DNA of 64,000 nucleotides from Clostridia bacterium (GCA_017513195.1 JAFXGM010000009.1:1-64000), one strand, 5' to 3'; shown: positions 43,458 to 53,057, counted from the stretch's first letter. Notes: generated by a model from the sequence alone, not told the origin. Made by a program: numbers and translations.

Positions 43458-44441
43458 TTATCTTTCTTTACCTTTAGGTCTTGTCATTAACTCTTTTACC
43501 GATAAATCAGGACGATAACCCTCATATAAAACCCTGTAACAACAGTTAATTATGGGCAGCTCTACACCATATTTTTGACCTAATTGATATGCCATTAACG
43601 CCGCGTGATAACCCTCGACTGTGCCGACCTCAGCAAGTGCTTGCTCTACGGGTATACCACTACCGACCTTGTTACCAAAGCGGTTATTACGGCTGTGCTG
43701 TGAAGTGCAGGTTACAACCAAGTCGCCGATACCTGTAAGGCCCATGAAGGTACGTTCGTCAGCGCCCATACATACGCCAAGGTCTGCCATTTCACTTAAA
43801 CCTCGTGTAATAAGTGCAGCCTTGGTATTATCGCCCAGACCTAAACCGTCACTAATACCTGCGCATACAGCAATAACGTTTTTAAGTGCACCACCAAGCT
43901 CTACACCAACCAAGTCATTGGCGGTATAAATGCGCAAAAATTCGCTTGATAATACATCTTGTACAATCGATGCTGCAGTAAAACTTTTTGAAGAAGCCAC
44001 AAGTGAGGTCGGTATCATACGAGCAACCTCTTCAGCGTGTGAAGGACCCGATAAAACACAAATTTTATCGTTTGGTAATTCCTCGCAAATAACTTCAGAA
44101 AGTCTTTTTAAAGTATCTTTTTCAAAGCCTTTTGCAACGTTTACCACGATGCCGTGATTTTCTACCGCAGCAAGCTGTTTTGCAACCGAACGAACCGCCA
44201 CCGAAGGACAAGCAATGACCGATATTAAGGAATCCTTAGCAAAATTAATATCAGACGTTATAGTAACTCTATCCGGGATTTTAATTCCGGGTAAAAGCTT
44301 AACGTTTTCACGGTTCTTAATAAGGTCGTTTACCTCTTGTTCAAAAGGTGACCATAAAAAGACCTCGTGACCGCAATTAAATGCCGAAATAGCAAGCGCC
44401 GTTCCCCAACCACCAGAGCCTAAGATAGTAACCTTTGCCAT
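43458..44441 (-). CDS. gpsA: Glycerol-3-phosphate dehydrogenase [NAD(P)+]
   Basis: Supplies sn-glycerol-3-phosphate for phospholipids. 327 residues. NAD site ILGSGGWGTALAIS at residues 6-19, SGPSHAEEVAR near residue 140, catalytic Lys in ELGGALKNVIAVCAG near residue 190, and GLTGIGDLVVTCTS near residue 255. Starts right after plsY, its pathway partner. Confidence 0.96.
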   Translation of the reverse strand: MAKVTILGSGGWGTALAISAFNCGHEVFLWSPFEQEVNDLIKNRENVKLLPGIKIPDRVTITSDINFAKDSLISVIACPSVAVRSVAKQLAAVENHGIVVNVAKGFEKDTLKRLSEVICEELPNDKICVLSGPSHAEEVARMIPTSLVASSKSFTAASIVQDVLSSEFLRIYTANDLVGVELGGALKNVIAVCAGISDGLGLGDNTKAALITRGLSEMADLGVCMGADERTFMGLTGIGDLVVTCTSQHSRNNRFGNKVGSGIPVEQALAEVGTVEGYHAALMAYQLGQKYGVELPIINCCYRVLYEGYRPDLSVKELMTRPKGKER

Positions 44442-44442
44442 A

Positions 44443-45096
44443 TTACTTTTTACCTCCGATTGTTAACTTCTTTTCAGTGCCGTTTATTAATCTTTTTATA
44501 TTAGAGCTATGCTTAGAAAGAACTAATATACCCATCAAAATTGCAAGAACGGCTTGTGGCCAAAGCAATGCGGGGTCATTTATATAAGAAAAAATAATTG
44601 TAGATGAAACAACCGCTATGGTAGCAAAAATTGAACTAAGAGATACAATTCTTGTAATTAAAACACCAATTGCAAAAACCGAAAGGCCTATTACCATTGC
44701 AGGCCAACAGCAAATACCAAATATACCAACACTGGTGGCTATTCCCTTGCCGCCTTTAAACCCAAAAAAGATTGGAAACATATGACCTATCATACAAGCA
44801 ACACCGCACACAAAGGCACCGTATACCGCCCATTCGTCACCGTTTTCAAAAACAGCTTTACAAACAAGCTTGCCAACGAGACAAGCAATAAATCCTTTTA
44901 GCACGTCGCCAAAAAATGTAAGCGCACCTAATTTGAATCCGCCTGTACGCATAACGTTTGTAGTACCTGCATTACCACTGCCCATTTCGCGAACATCTTT
45001 TTTTAAAAATATTTTTGATAAAATTATAGCAAAGCTGATACTACCCAATAAATAGGCTAAAATTACAGTTAAAGAAGCATAAACATAATTCATCAT
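44443..45096 (-). CDS. plsY: Glycerol-3-phosphate acyltransferase PlsY
   Basis: Transfers acyl from acyl-phosphate (made by PlsX) to glycerol-3-phosphate at the membrane. 217 residues, about five helices. Conserved loops GSGNAGTTNVMR near residue 38 and FKGGKGIATSVG near residue 113. Two tandem ATG codons open the frame; the first overlaps the der stop. gpsA follows by one base. Confidence 0.95.
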   Translation of the reverse strand: MMNYVYASLTVILAYLLGSISFAIILSKIFLKKDVREMGSGNAGTTNVMRTGGFKLGALTFFGDVLKGFIACLVGKLVCKAVFENGDEWAVYGAFVCGVACMIGHMFPIFFGFKGGKGIATSVGIFGICCWPAMVIGLSVFAIGVLITRIVSLSSIFATIAVVSSTIIFSYINDPALLWPQAVLAILMGILVLSKHSSNIKRLINGTEKKLTIGGKK

Positions 45097-46421
45097 TTTG
45101 CGTTTTTATCTCCTCTCTCACGAATAACAAACCTTACGGGTGTGCCCTCAAGACCAAAGGTTGAACGTATCTGATTTTCAAGATAACGCTGATATGAAAA
45201 ATGGAACAGTTCAGCATTATTACAAAAACAAACAAAGGTTGGCGGACAGGTAGAAGCCTGAGTCATATAGTATATTTTAAGACGTTTACCCTTGTCTGAC
45301 GGTGGTTGCACGCGTGCCGTAGCATCGGCTAAAATGTCATTAAGCTTACCCGTAGAAATACGCATTGTGTTTTGTGTGCGAACATAATTGATAAGCTCAA
45401 AAAGTCTATCAAGTCGTTGACCTGTTTTTGCCGAAATAAAGATAATTGGCGCATAAGGCATAAAGCTAAAATCATTCATCAGCTTTTTGCGATAGTTGTC
45501 CATCGTTTGACCGTCTTTTTCAACAATGTCCCATTTATTAACAGCAATAATACACGCTTTACCCTCTTCAAGCGCAAGACCCGCTACCTTAGAATCCTGC
45601 TCGGTAAAGCCGTCTACACCGTCAATCATAATAACACACACGTCAGAGCGTTCAATAGCCATTTTAGCACGAATTACACTATATTTTTCAATCTTGTCTT
45701 CAACCCTACTGTTACGGCGAAGACCTGCAGTATCAATAAAATTAAACTTACCGAATTTATTTTCTACAAGCGAATCAATAGCGTCACGCGTTGTGCCCGC
45801 AATATCGGACACAATTACGCGTTCTTCACCTGTGATTTTATTTACAAGACTTGATTTACCTGCATTTGGTTTTCCGATAACTGCAACGTTGATAACGTCA
45901 TCATCTTCTACATCGTCAGTATCGGGTAGAAAATCATAAGCGGCATCAAGCAAATCACCGGTACCATGACCGTGAACAGATGATACTGCGATTGGATCAC
46001 CAAGCCCCAAATTATAAAACTCATAAAATTCGGGTGGTACATCACCGATTTTATCGCATTTATTAACGCATAAAACTATTGGTTTACCGCTTTTAAGAAG
46101 CATAGACGCAATTTCAGCATCGGTAGCGGTTACACCGGTTTGCATATCGCAAACCATTATAATTACATTGGCGGTATCAATGGCAAGCTGGGCTTGAGAA
46201 CGCATACCGGATAAAATAATATCATTGGTTTTAGGTTCAATACCGCCCGTATCAACAAGCATTACCTTTTTACCCTGCCACTCGGTGTCACCGTAAATAC
46301 GGTCACGTGTAACACCCGGGGTGTCGTCAACAATAGACAAACGCTTGCCAATAAGCTTATTAAACAGTGTAGATTTACCAACGTTTGGTCTACCTACAAC
46401 AGCAATAATAGGTTTAGCCAT
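45093..46421 (-). CDS. der: Ribosome assembly GTPase Der (EngA)
   Basis: Double GTPase needed for 50S assembly, 442 residues. First G domain GRPNVGKSTLFNKL at residues 10-23 with DTPGVTRD and NKCD; second G domain GKPNAGKSSLVNKI near residue 185 with DTAGL and NKWD; a KH-like C-terminal domain. AGGAGG precedes the ATG. Overlaps plsY. Confidence 0.97.
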   Translation of the reverse strand: MAKPIIAVVGRPNVGKSTLFNKLIGKRLSIVDDTPGVTRDRIYGDTEWQGKKVMLVDTGGIEPKTNDIILSGMRSQAQLAIDTANVIIMVCDMQTGVTATDAEIASMLLKSGKPIVLCVNKCDKIGDVPPEFYEFYNLGLGDPIAVSSVHGHGTGDLLDAAYDFLPDTDDVEDDDVINVAVIGKPNAGKSSLVNKITGEERVIVSDIAGTTRDAIDSLVENKFGKFNFIDTAGLRRNSRVEDKIEKYSVIRAKMAIERSDVCVIMIDGVDGFTEQDSKVAGLALEEGKACIIAVNKWDIVEKDGQTMDNYRKKLMNDFSFMPYAPIIFISAKTGQRLDRLFELINYVRTQNTMRISTGKLNDILADATARVQPPSDKGKRLKIYYMTQASTCPPTFVCFCNNAELFHFSYQRYLENQIRSTFGLEGTPVRFVIRERGDKNAK

Positions 46422-46433
46422 TTTATCTACCTC

Positions 46434-47735
46434 CTAAATCTTTAAAATTGCATCAACTAATGCATATCCGTCATTATCGATTGGAATAATTTTTACGTTT
46501 AATCTTTGCGATAGTTCATCAACCGTTATACTGTCAAGAAACATATCACGCTCGGCTCGAAGCATACTTGACGGAATAAGCAAAGTATCGCCCAAATCTT
46601 TATCTTTTAACTGATTATATATATCGGTTGCGGTAACAAGACCTGCAACGGTAATTTTTTCACCAAAAAATTCATTTTTGATTGAATAAACATCGCATAC
46701 AAGACCTGTGCATTTATTCTTACACATATTGGCAATCTCATCAAGTAACGGGTATGCAGCAACACCCGTTGCAATAGATACGCGGTGATTAGAAGAAAAA
46801 TCATTAATTTCAGAAAGTGCATCGCTTACTTCCGATTTTAAAAGTGACCAAAGTCCCACACCGTTTTCTAACTGTAAAAAGTCACCATAAAAGGCGGCGT
46901 TTGGCATTTCTCTGCCCGATAAAAGATAAAATTCATCCGAGCCGTAAATACGCCTGTCACCATATTTTTGTAATGATTTTTGAGCATATTCGTCAATTAT
47001 ATCAAGCACATTGCCAGCGGTATCTTTATTAAAAGATTTAAGCGCTGCAAGACCGTCACGATACTTTGTAAGGCCAACGGGTACTGCGGCAATGCACTCC
47101 ATATTTTCAAGTTCCAACAGGTCATTTAAACTGCGACGAAGCTCGTCACCGTCATTATAATCAGGACATAAAACAAGCTGGCTGTTCATCTTTATACCGG
47201 CATTGTTAAAGCGCTGCATAACCTCTAATACCCTGCCTGCGTTTTTATTTGTCATCATTTTAACGCGCAGTTCGGGATTGGTGGTATGAACCGAAATATT
47301 TATTGGACTAATATGCATCTTTATAATGCGCTCAATCTCATGTTCGGTAATATTTGTAAGCGTAATGTAATTTCCAAACAAGAAGGAAAGCCGCGAATCA
47401 TCATCCTTAAAGTAAAGGCTATCACGTAGTCCTTTTGGTAACTGATCAATAAAACAAAAAATACACTTATTTTTACAAGAGCGTTTTTCGTCCATTAAAT
47501 AGGTGTCAAACTGCAGACCAATTTCATCAAACTCGCCTTTTTTAATTTTCAGCTTTTTAATTTTGCCTTTTGAATTGATTATTTCAGCAATAATCTTTTC
47601 ATTGTTTTGATAAAAACGGTAATCAAGCACGTCCATAATAATATTGCCATTAAGCGAAACGAGCGTATCACCTGATTTTATGTGTGCTTTATCGGCATAA
47701 CTGCCCTTTTCAACGTCTTTAATTATAACGGACAT
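46434..47735 (-). CDS. DUF512 radical SAM protein with PDZ domain
   Basis: 433 residues. An N-terminal PDZ-like domain (KGSYADKAHIKSGDTLVSLN), a cluster segment CKNKCIFCFIDQLPKGLR (CxxxCxxC) near residue 88, and the DUF512 C-terminal region (FFGEKITVAGLVTATDI). These proteins regularly sit beside der-plsY-gpsA in clostridia; the reaction is unknown. ATG 47735 has GGTGAG upstream. Family firm, function open. Confidence 0.9.
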   Translation of the reverse strand: MSVIIKDVEKGSYADKAHIKSGDTLVSLNGNIIMDVLDYRFYQNNEKIIAEIINSKGKIKKLKIKKGEFDEIGLQFDTYLMDEKRSCKNKCIFCFIDQLPKGLRDSLYFKDDDSRLSFLFGNYITLTNITEHEIERIIKMHISPINISVHTTNPELRVKMMTNKNAGRVLEVMQRFNNAGIKMNSQLVLCPDYNDGDELRRSLNDLLELENMECIAAVPVGLTKYRDGLAALKSFNKDTAGNVLDIIDEYAQKSLQKYGDRRIYGSDEFYLLSGREMPNAAFYGDFLQLENGVGLWSLLKSEVSDALSEINDFSSNHRVSIATGVAAYPLLDEIANMCKNKCTGLVCDVYSIKNEFFGEKITVAGLVTATDIYNQLKDKDLGDTLLIPSSMLRAERDMFLDSITVDELSQRLNVKIIPIDNDGYALVDAILKI

Positions 47736-47784
47736 ACTTCTCACCACCTAAATAAATATTATAATATATTTACAATAAAAAAAC

Positions 47785-47808
47785 AAGAGGAGGATTGCTC
47801 CTCCTCTT
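47785..47808 (-). terminator. Terminator of DUF177-rpmF
   Basis: AAGAGGAGGA (47785-47794) pairs with TCCTCCTCTT (47799-47808); leftward TTGTTTTTTTATTG follows. Confidence 0.9.
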
Positions 47809-47816
47809 ATACATAA

Positions 47817-47999
47817 TTATTCTGCGATTTCAATAACCTGACGGCCATTGTATTTGCCACATGCAGGGCAAATTCTGTGTGGACGCTTATAAGCGCCGCA
47901 ATCAGAACATTTTACCAATGTAGGAGCGGTAAGCTTCCATAAGTTGTTTCTTCTCTTGTCTCTTCTTGCTTTAGAGGTTTTTCTCTTCGGTACTGCCAT
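47817..47999 (-). CDS. rpmF: 50S ribosomal protein L32
   Basis: 60 residues. Start MAVPKRKTSKARRDKRRN is the family signature, and the zinc ribbon CSDCGAYKRPHRICPACG has all four cysteines, so this is the zinc-containing paralogue. AAGGAGGTG precedes ATG 47999. Follows the DUF177 gene as usual; plsX, often the next gene, is elsewhere in this window. Confidence 0.97.
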   Translation of the reverse strand: MAVPKRKTSKARRDKRRNNLWKLTAPTLVKCSDCGAYKRPHRICPACGKYNGRQVIEIAE

Positions 48000-48033
48000 T
48001 TTCAGCACCTCCTTAATTTAGTTATTGAATAAA

Positions 48034-48531
48034 TTAATTATCAAGTAATTCCATAAGCTTGGCAAGTCGCGGGTCAACCTCGCGAGTATTACAGCCGCAC
48101 TCACCTTCGTTTAGGTTTTTGCCACATTTAAAACAAATACCCTTGCAATCTTCATTGCATAGGTGCTTGCTGGGCAAATCTAAAATGACTTCAGAATACA
48201 CAAACTCGTCCACATCTAATTTCATATCCGGCACAGTGATAATTGTGTCACTTTCCTGTCTCTCTATAGCAGTGGCAAGCAATTTATCAATAATGACGGT
48301 ATGGTTGTGTTGGGCAAAAACGCCACATCGGTCACATGGGGCCGCAAAAGTATATTCAATATTTAAATTCAAAGACACAACGCTTGCCTTGTTAGAAACC
48401 GAACCCGTGATTTTAATAGGATCTTTGAGCGGATAGTTCCCCATAAAATCAACGTCACTCATATCGAGTAAATGATTGACTTCTAATACCGAATTTTCGG
48501 TAGCAAAGATGCGTTTTAAATCAAGAATCAT
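48034..48531 (-). CDS. DUF177 (YceD) protein
   Basis: 165 residues. Family marks: a CDRCG knuckle (AAPCDRCGVFAQ) near residue 67 and CNEDCKGICFKCGKNLNEG near residue 128, then DPRLAKLMEL at the end. YceD/DUF177 proteins accompany rpmF and act in 23S rRNA maturation or accumulation. AGGTG precedes ATG 48531. Confidence 0.92.
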   Translation of the reverse strand: MILDLKRIFATENSVLEVNHLLDMSDVDFMGNYPLKDPIKITGSVSNKASVVSLNLNIEYTFAAPCDRCGVFAQHNHTVIIDKLLATAIERQESDTIITVPDMKLDVDEFVYSEVILDLPSKHLCNEDCKGICFKCGKNLNEGECGCNTREVDPRLAKLMELLDN

Positions 48532-48568
48532 ACTGCACCTCACAAAATGACCTTAAGTCACGAACTAT

Positions 48569-48597
48569 ATTATATATACCAACTTCCCTTTTGTCAA
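48569..48597 (-). promoter_or_regulatory. Promoter of DUF177-rpmF
   Basis: Leftward TTGACA (48597-48592), 17-bp spacer, TATAAT (48574-48569): perfect sigma-A consensus, as expected for a ribosomal protein operon. Confidence 0.9.
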
Positions 48598-48664
48598 GCA
48601 CTATTTTCCATAATTTCTATAAAATTTTTTACTTAAATTTTAATATTTTTTATACATAAATACA

Positions 48665-48693
48665 TTGACATTTTATTATACAAAAGTTATAAT
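48665..48693 (+). promoter_or_regulatory. Promoter of guaB
   Basis: TTGACA (48665-48670), 17-bp spacer, TATAAT (48688-48693). The leader of about 30 bases holds no riboswitch. Confidence 0.9.
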
Positions 48694-48730
48694 TGTAAAA
48701 ATATAAAATATTGAAAGGTGTTGTATTTTA

Positions 48731-50239
48731 ATGGCTTATTTTTTCAACGAGGTTTCACACACTTTTAACGAGTATTTACTGGTTCCCGGTTACTCTTCTT
48801 CAGAGTGTGTTCCTGCAAACGTTTCGCTAAAAACTCCCCTTGTAAAATTCAAAAAGGGCGAAGAACCTGCAATTAGTATGAATATACCTATGGTATCTGC
48901 AATAATGCAGGCTGTATCCGGTGAAAAATTGGCGGTTGCACTTGCTCGTGAAGGCGGTGTTTCATTTATATATGGTTCACAAACTGTTGAAGATGAGGCC
49001 GCAATGGTTGCACGCGCAAAGGCATATAAAGCAGGCTTTGTAGTAAGTGCATCAAACGTTACTCCAGACAGCACCTTGCAAGATGTACTAGATCTTAAAG
49101 AAAAGAATGGCTTTTCTACAGTAGCAGTCACCTCTGACGGTACAGCAAACGGCAAGCTTTTGGGTATAGTTACAGGACGTGACTATCGTGTAAGCCGTAT
49201 GGACAAGTCAACACCTGTTGCAGATTTTATGACTCCATTTGAAAAGCTTATTGTTGGCGACGAAAATACAACACTTAAACAAGCAAACGATATAATTTGG
49301 GACAACAAACTAAACTCATTACCAATAGTTGATAGCGACGGCAATCTTAAGTATTTCGTATTTAGAAAAGACTATGATGCACACAAAGAGAATCCGAACG
49401 AATTACTTGATGGTGCTAAACGCTACGTTGTAGGTGCGGGCATCAATACACGCGATTATGCGCAGCGTGTTCCCGCTCTTATAGAGGCTGGTGCAGACGT
49501 ACTTTGTATTGATTCGTCCGAAGGCTTTAGCGAGTGGCAAAAGATTACTATTGCTTGGATTCGTGAGCACTATGGCGACAGTGTTAAGGTAGGTGCCGGC
49601 AATGTTGTTGATGCTGAAGGCTTCCGCTTTCTTGCTGATTGCGGTGCTGATTTTATTAAGGTTGGTATCGGCGGTGGCTCTATTTGTATCACACGTGAAA
49701 CAAAAGGTATTGGTCGAGGCCAAGCTACCGCTTTAATAGAAGTGTGCAAGGCTCGTGACGAGTATTTTGAAGAAACCGGTATATACGTACCTGTTTGTTC
49801 AGACGGTGGTATTGTTCACGACCATCATATTACCCTATCCCTTGCTATGGGCGCTGACTTTGTAATGCTTGGTCGTTATTTTGCACGTTTTGATGAAAGC
49901 CCATCAAATAAGGTAAATCTTAACGGTATTTACTACAAGGAATATTGGGGCGAAGGTTCTGCTCGTGCTCGCAACTGGCAGCGTTATGACCTTGGTGGAG
50001 ATAAGAAACTATCTTTTGAAGAAGGCGTTGACTCTTATGTACCCTATGCAGGTGCTCTGAAAGATAACGTTGCGCTATCACTTAGCAAGGTAAAATCTAC
50101 CATGTGCAACTGTGGCGCACTTACAATCCCTGAGTTCCGCGACAAAGCAAAGCTTACACTTGTATCTGCTACAAGTATAGTTGAAGGCGGCGCACACGAC
50201 GTAATTCAAAAAGAAACTTCTTTAGGCACTATTAAATAA
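48731..50239 (+). CDS. guaB: IMP dehydrogenase
   Basis: Oxidises IMP to XMP, committing purines to GMP. 502 residues, slightly longer than most bacterial forms and of the type opening [21 protein letters not shown] pair lies at about residues 100-220 ([19 protein letters not shown]). The catalytic cysteine is in [20 protein letters not shown] near residue 320. Own promoter; AAAGGTG ribosome site. Confidence 0.96.
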   Translation: MAYFFNEVSHTFNEYLLVPGYSSSECVPANVSLKTPLVKFKKGEEPAISMNIPMVSAIMQAVSGEKLAVALAREGGVSFIYGSQTVEDEAAMVARAKAYKAGFVVSASNVTPDSTLQDVLDLKEKNGFSTVAVTSDGTANGKLLGIVTGRDYRVSRMDKSTPVADFMTPFEKLIVGDENTTLKQANDIIWDNKLNSLPIVDSDGNLKYFVFRKDYDAHKENPNELLDGAKRYVVGAGINTRDYAQRVPALIEAGADVLCIDSSEGFSEWQKITIAWIREHYGDSVKVGAGNVVDAEGFRFLADCGADFIKVGIGGGSICITRETKGIGRGQATALIEVCKARDEYFEETGIYVPVCSDGGIVHDHHITLSLAMGADFVMLGRYFARFDESPSNKVNLNGIYYKEYWGEGSARARNWQRYDLGGDKKLSFEEGVDSYVPYAGALKDNVALSLSKVKSTMCNCGALTIPEFRDKAKLTLVSATSIVEGGAHDVIQKETSLGTIK

Positions 50240-50254
50240 TTTATAAAATTTATC

Positions 50255-50286
50255 GACCACCCAACTACATAAGTAATCGGGTGGTC
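50255..50286 (+). terminator. Hairpin after guaB
   Basis: GACCACCC (50255-50262) pairs with GGGTGGTC (50279-50286), followed by ATTTAATG. The T tract is poor, so some readthrough into the lipoprotein gene is likely. Confidence 0.6.
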
Positions 50287-50308
50287 ATTTAATGAAAGGT
50301 TTAACTTT

Positions 50309-50935
50309 ATGAAAAAATTTGCACTAATTCTTACTTTTATAATGTTATTCTGTTTGTCTGCGTGTAGCGATGAGGCTTCTACAAACAATACGGACACTAA
50401 CAGCAATACAAATGCTACAACTTCTGGTACGTCATCCGTTACCTCAGATTTTTCACTGCCGGAGCGCGATGATCCTACATCTTCTAACGAATCGGCAAAC
50501 ACCAGTGATACAAGCAGTAACAGCAGCAATAATTCAAATATTTATCACGATGATATACCGGTTGATTTAAAAGCGACTAAAAATATAAATATTGAAGTCG
50601 AAAATCCTCAATACAAATCGTCTGTCATAATGATTAACATCGTATTACACCACGAAAGAGGAAAATTTAATTATTATACTGACTTTTTCCTACAAAGATA
50701 TGAAAACGGCAAATGGGAATATGTAGACACCATTAATGAAACTATTGAGTATAAGTTTAATATTGCATCATCAAGCAGCAACGTTGAATTTTTAACCTAC
50801 GACCTTAGAAAGCTTTATAAGACACCTCTACTAACAGGTCAATATCGCTTTATACAAGAAACAGATATAGGAAAGGTAGTTTCTAACAGTTTTGAAATTA
50901 TTGACAATATTAGTACTACGGAAACCGAACAATAA
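50309..50935 (+). CDS. Lipoprotein with immunoglobulin-like domain
   Basis: 208 residues. Signal peptide and lipobox LSAC (cysteine at residue 19). Residues 25-80 are a Ser/Thr/Asn-rich linker. Residues 85-205 look like an all-beta domain, with alternating hydrophobic strands, an NGKWEYVD turn and a YRFIQETDIG strand near the end, resembling bacterial immunoglobulin-like folds. No enzyme motif. Function unknown; anchored outside the membrane. Confidence 0.82.
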   Translation: MKKFALILTFIMLFCLSACSDEASTNNTDTNSNTNATTSGTSSVTSDFSLPERDDPTSSNESANTSDTSSNSSNNSNIYHDDIPVDLKATKNINIEVENPQYKSSVIMINIVLHHERGKFNYYTDFFLQRYENGKWEYVDTINETIEYKFNIASSSSNVEFLTYDLRKLYKTPLLTGQYRFIQETDIGKVVSNSFEIIDNISTTETEQ

Positions 50936-50952
50936 CCATTAGAGCAAACATT

Positions 50953-50980
50953 AAACTCCCGATAATAATCGGGAGTTTTT
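50953..50980. terminator. Bidirectional terminator
   Basis: AAACTCCCGAT (50953-50963) pairs with ATCGGGAGTTT (50968-50978), followed by T on the right strand. Ends the lipoprotein gene and, leftward, spoVM. Confidence 0.88.
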
Positions 50981-50986
50981 ATGTAT

Positions 50987-51070
50987 CTATACAGATTCTT
51001 TTTTTATACCAAAAATCATTCTTAAAATACCGCTAAGTATTTTAGGGCTCTTTACTAAAACAACTTTCAT
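50987..51070 (-). CDS. spoVM: Stage V sporulation protein SpoVM
   Basis: A 27-residue amphipathic peptide starting MKVVLVKSPK. It aligns without gaps to SpoVM of Bacillus (26 residues): shared Met1-Lys2, Lys7, Pro9-Lys10, Leu12, Gly14-Ile15, Arg17 and Gly21, ending in charged residues. Pro9 is the residue that lets SpoVM sense convex membrane. SpoVM anchors SpoIVA, encoded 8.5 kb away, to the forespore surface. GGAGGG lies 7 bases before the ATG. Encoded 14 bases after the 50-residue membrane peptide gene. Too short for routine gene calling, but the match is convincing. Confidence 0.9.
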   Translation of the reverse strand: MKVVLVKSPKILSGILRMIFGIKKESV

Positions 51071-51084
51071 AACATTACCCTCCA

Positions 51085-51237
51085 TTAATGCTTGCTACAA
51101 GAAAAACCGAGTACTATTACCCATACAGCAAGAATACCTACCAAAAATTTCGGTGGGCAAAAACAACTGACAAGTAACCCCATCGCAAAGACTATAGCAA
51201 TAATCCCCTTGTTTGTACGATTACATTTTCGTCGCAT
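51085..51237 (-). CDS. Small membrane protein upstream of spoVM
   Basis: 50 residues, starting MRRKCNRTNKG. A basic N-terminus is followed by two hydrophobic stretches (GIIAIVFAMGLLVSC and FLVGILAVWVIVLGF) separated by CPPKF; four cysteines in all. A GGGGGG ribosome site is 6 bases before ATG 51237; an ATG at 51243 touches it and is less likely. Operon with spoVM by spacing, so a sporulation role is inferred. Family not recognised. Confidence 0.78.
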   Translation of the reverse strand: MRRKCNRTNKGIIAIVFAMGLLVSCFCPPKFLVGILAVWVIVLGFSCSKH

Positions 51238-51286
51238 TTTCATCCCCCCGTTATTACATAATAATCAATATTTTAAAAAATGTTAC

Positions 51287-51324
51287 AAAAAACGCGGTCT
51301 GTTTTAACACAGACCGCGTTTTTT
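51287..51324 (-). terminator. Terminator of putP
   Basis: AAAAAACGCGGTCTGT (51287-51302) pairs perfectly with ACAGACCGCGTTTTTT (51309-51324). Confidence 0.92.
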
Positions 51325-51335
51325 AATTATAAATG

Positions 51336-52916
51336 TTATTTTGTTTTACAAAGAGATTTCACTTCATCAAATGTATCAACAATTTCTTTTTCGGGTTTCT
51401 TGGTTAAAAGACTTACAATAATAATTGTAGCAACACCAACTATAAATGCAGGCAATAGTTCGTAAATATCGAAAATTGTTCCATCAAGGAAACCTCCAGA
51501 AAGCCATGTTTCACTCTCAAATCCATCACGGAGCCATTTGTAAATAAATACAACCAAACCGCCGGAAATTACACCAGAAATTGCACCAGCCTTTGTTGTG
51601 CGTTTCCAGAAAAGTGCACATAACATAAGCGGACCAAACGCACCGCCAAAGCCGGCCCAAGCGAAAGATACAATTCTAAATACAGAACTGTTAGGATCCC
51701 AAGCAAGGAATATTGCAACAACCGATATTGCAATAACTGATATTCTTGCAACCAGCATAGAAGTCTTTGCCGACATCTTTATACCAAAGGTTTCTTGTAA
51801 TAGATTTTGCGAAACGCTTGATGCTGCTGCCAAAAGCTGAGAGTCGGCCGTTGACATTGTAGATGCCAAAATACCGGCAAGTATTACACCTGCACCCAAT
51901 GCCGCAATATAACCATATTCACTGAAAAATTTAGCAATATCAACAATTATAGTTTCTGCAGCAGACGCATCAGCATAGCTTGGTAATACACCTTTTTGCA
52001 TAAGTGAATAGCCTACAACGCCAATAAGAACTGCAACGCCCATTGAAATTACAACCCAAACCGATGCAACACGACGTGAAAGTTTAAGCTTCTTTTCGTC
52101 TTCAATTGCCATAAATCTAAGCAAAATGTGTGGCATACCAAAGTATCCAAGTCCCCAAGCAAGCGTTGAAACAACCGGTAATGTACCGTAACTGCCCGTT
52201 TCACCCGTGCTAACATTAAAGCCCTTAAATACATCGAGATAACCATCAAGACCTTGAACATTATTAAACACACTGCCAAAGCCGCCGGCAATACCCTCAC
52301 CAAAACCAACAACTACCACTAAAGCAATTGTCATAATAATGCTTTGAATAAAGTCAGTAGTTGATGCCGCAAAGAAACCGCCAAGTGTGCAATAAACAAT
52401 AATAACAATAGCGCTCAAAATCATAGCAAGATGATAATCCATACCAAAGAGTGAAGCAAACAACTTACCACAAGCGGCAAAGCCAGAAGCTGTATAAGGC
52501 ACAAAGAAAACGATAATAAACAAAGCGGCAATTGTTGTAAGTGCCTTAGAATTATCTTTAAAACGCTTTGTAAAGAAATCCGGCAATGTAAACGCATCAA
52601 TTCTTTTACTATAAATACGAAGACGTTTGGCAACAAATAACCAGTTAAGATATGTACCAATAGCAAGACCTATTGCTGTCCAGCTTGCTTCGGCCAAACC
52701 GCCCATCATAGCAACAGCCGGCAAGCCCATAAGTAGCCAACCACTCATATCCGACGCTTCAGCGCTCATAGCTGTAACCAACGGACCCAGCTTTCTGCCA
52801 CCCAAAAAGAAGTCACCGGATGTTTTGTTTCTACCCGATACAGCAATACCAATACCCACCATCATAAACATATATAAAATGATGGTGCCAAGTATTACCC
52901 ATTCTCTACTTGTCAT
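51336..52916 (-). CDS. putP: Sodium/proline symporter (SSS family)
   Basis: 526 residues, about thirteen membrane helices. Family segments: DFFLGGRKLGPLVTAMSAEA near residue 32 (substrate and sodium region), ASDMSGWLLMGLPG-like ASDMSGWLLMGLP, and ILAGILASTMSTADSQLLAA near residue 335. Proline is the usual substrate of this subgroup. ATG 52916 has GGGTG at 6 bases. Monocistronic, with a strong promoter and terminator. Confidence 0.93.
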   Translation of the reverse strand: MTSREWVILGTIILYMFMMVGIGIAVSGRNKTSGDFFLGGRKLGPLVTAMSAEASDMSGWLLMGLPAVAMMGGLAEASWTAIGLAIGTYLNWLFVAKRLRIYSKRIDAFTLPDFFTKRFKDNSKALTTIAALFIIVFFVPYTASGFAACGKLFASLFGMDYHLAMILSAIVIIVYCTLGGFFAASTTDFIQSIIMTIALVVVVGFGEGIAGGFGSVFNNVQGLDGYLDVFKGFNVSTGETGSYGTLPVVSTLAWGLGYFGMPHILLRFMAIEDEKKLKLSRRVASVWVVISMGVAVLIGVVGYSLMQKGVLPSYADASAAETIIVDIAKFFSEYGYIAALGAGVILAGILASTMSTADSQLLAAASSVSQNLLQETFGIKMSAKTSMLVARISVIAISVVAIFLAWDPNSSVFRIVSFAWAGFGGAFGPLMLCALFWKRTTKAGAISGVISGGLVVFIYKWLRDGFESETWLSGGFLDGTIFDIYELLPAFIVGVATIIIVSLLTKKPEKEIVDTFDEVKSLCKTK

Positions 52917-52947
52917 AAAATACACCCACTTTAAAATTAATAGAAAT

Positions 52948-52976
52948 ATTATAACATATTATGCCACAAAAATCAA
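52948..52976 (-). promoter_or_regulatory. Promoter of putP
   Basis: Leftward TTGATT (52976-52971), 17-bp spacer, TATAAT (52953-52948). Confidence 0.8.
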
Positions 52977-52999
52977 CACTTTAAAGCGTAAAATTATTA

Positions 53000-53028
53000 T
53001 TGAATTATATGCCGTACTATCGTATAAT
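53000..53028 (+). promoter_or_regulatory. Promoter of the secreted esterase gene
   Basis: TTGAAT (53000-53005), 17-bp spacer, TATAAT (53023-53028); ATG 53058 with AAGGATGG upstream. Confidence 0.78.
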
Positions 53029-53057
53029 AAAATCAGAGTAAAGGATGGTGATTTTAT

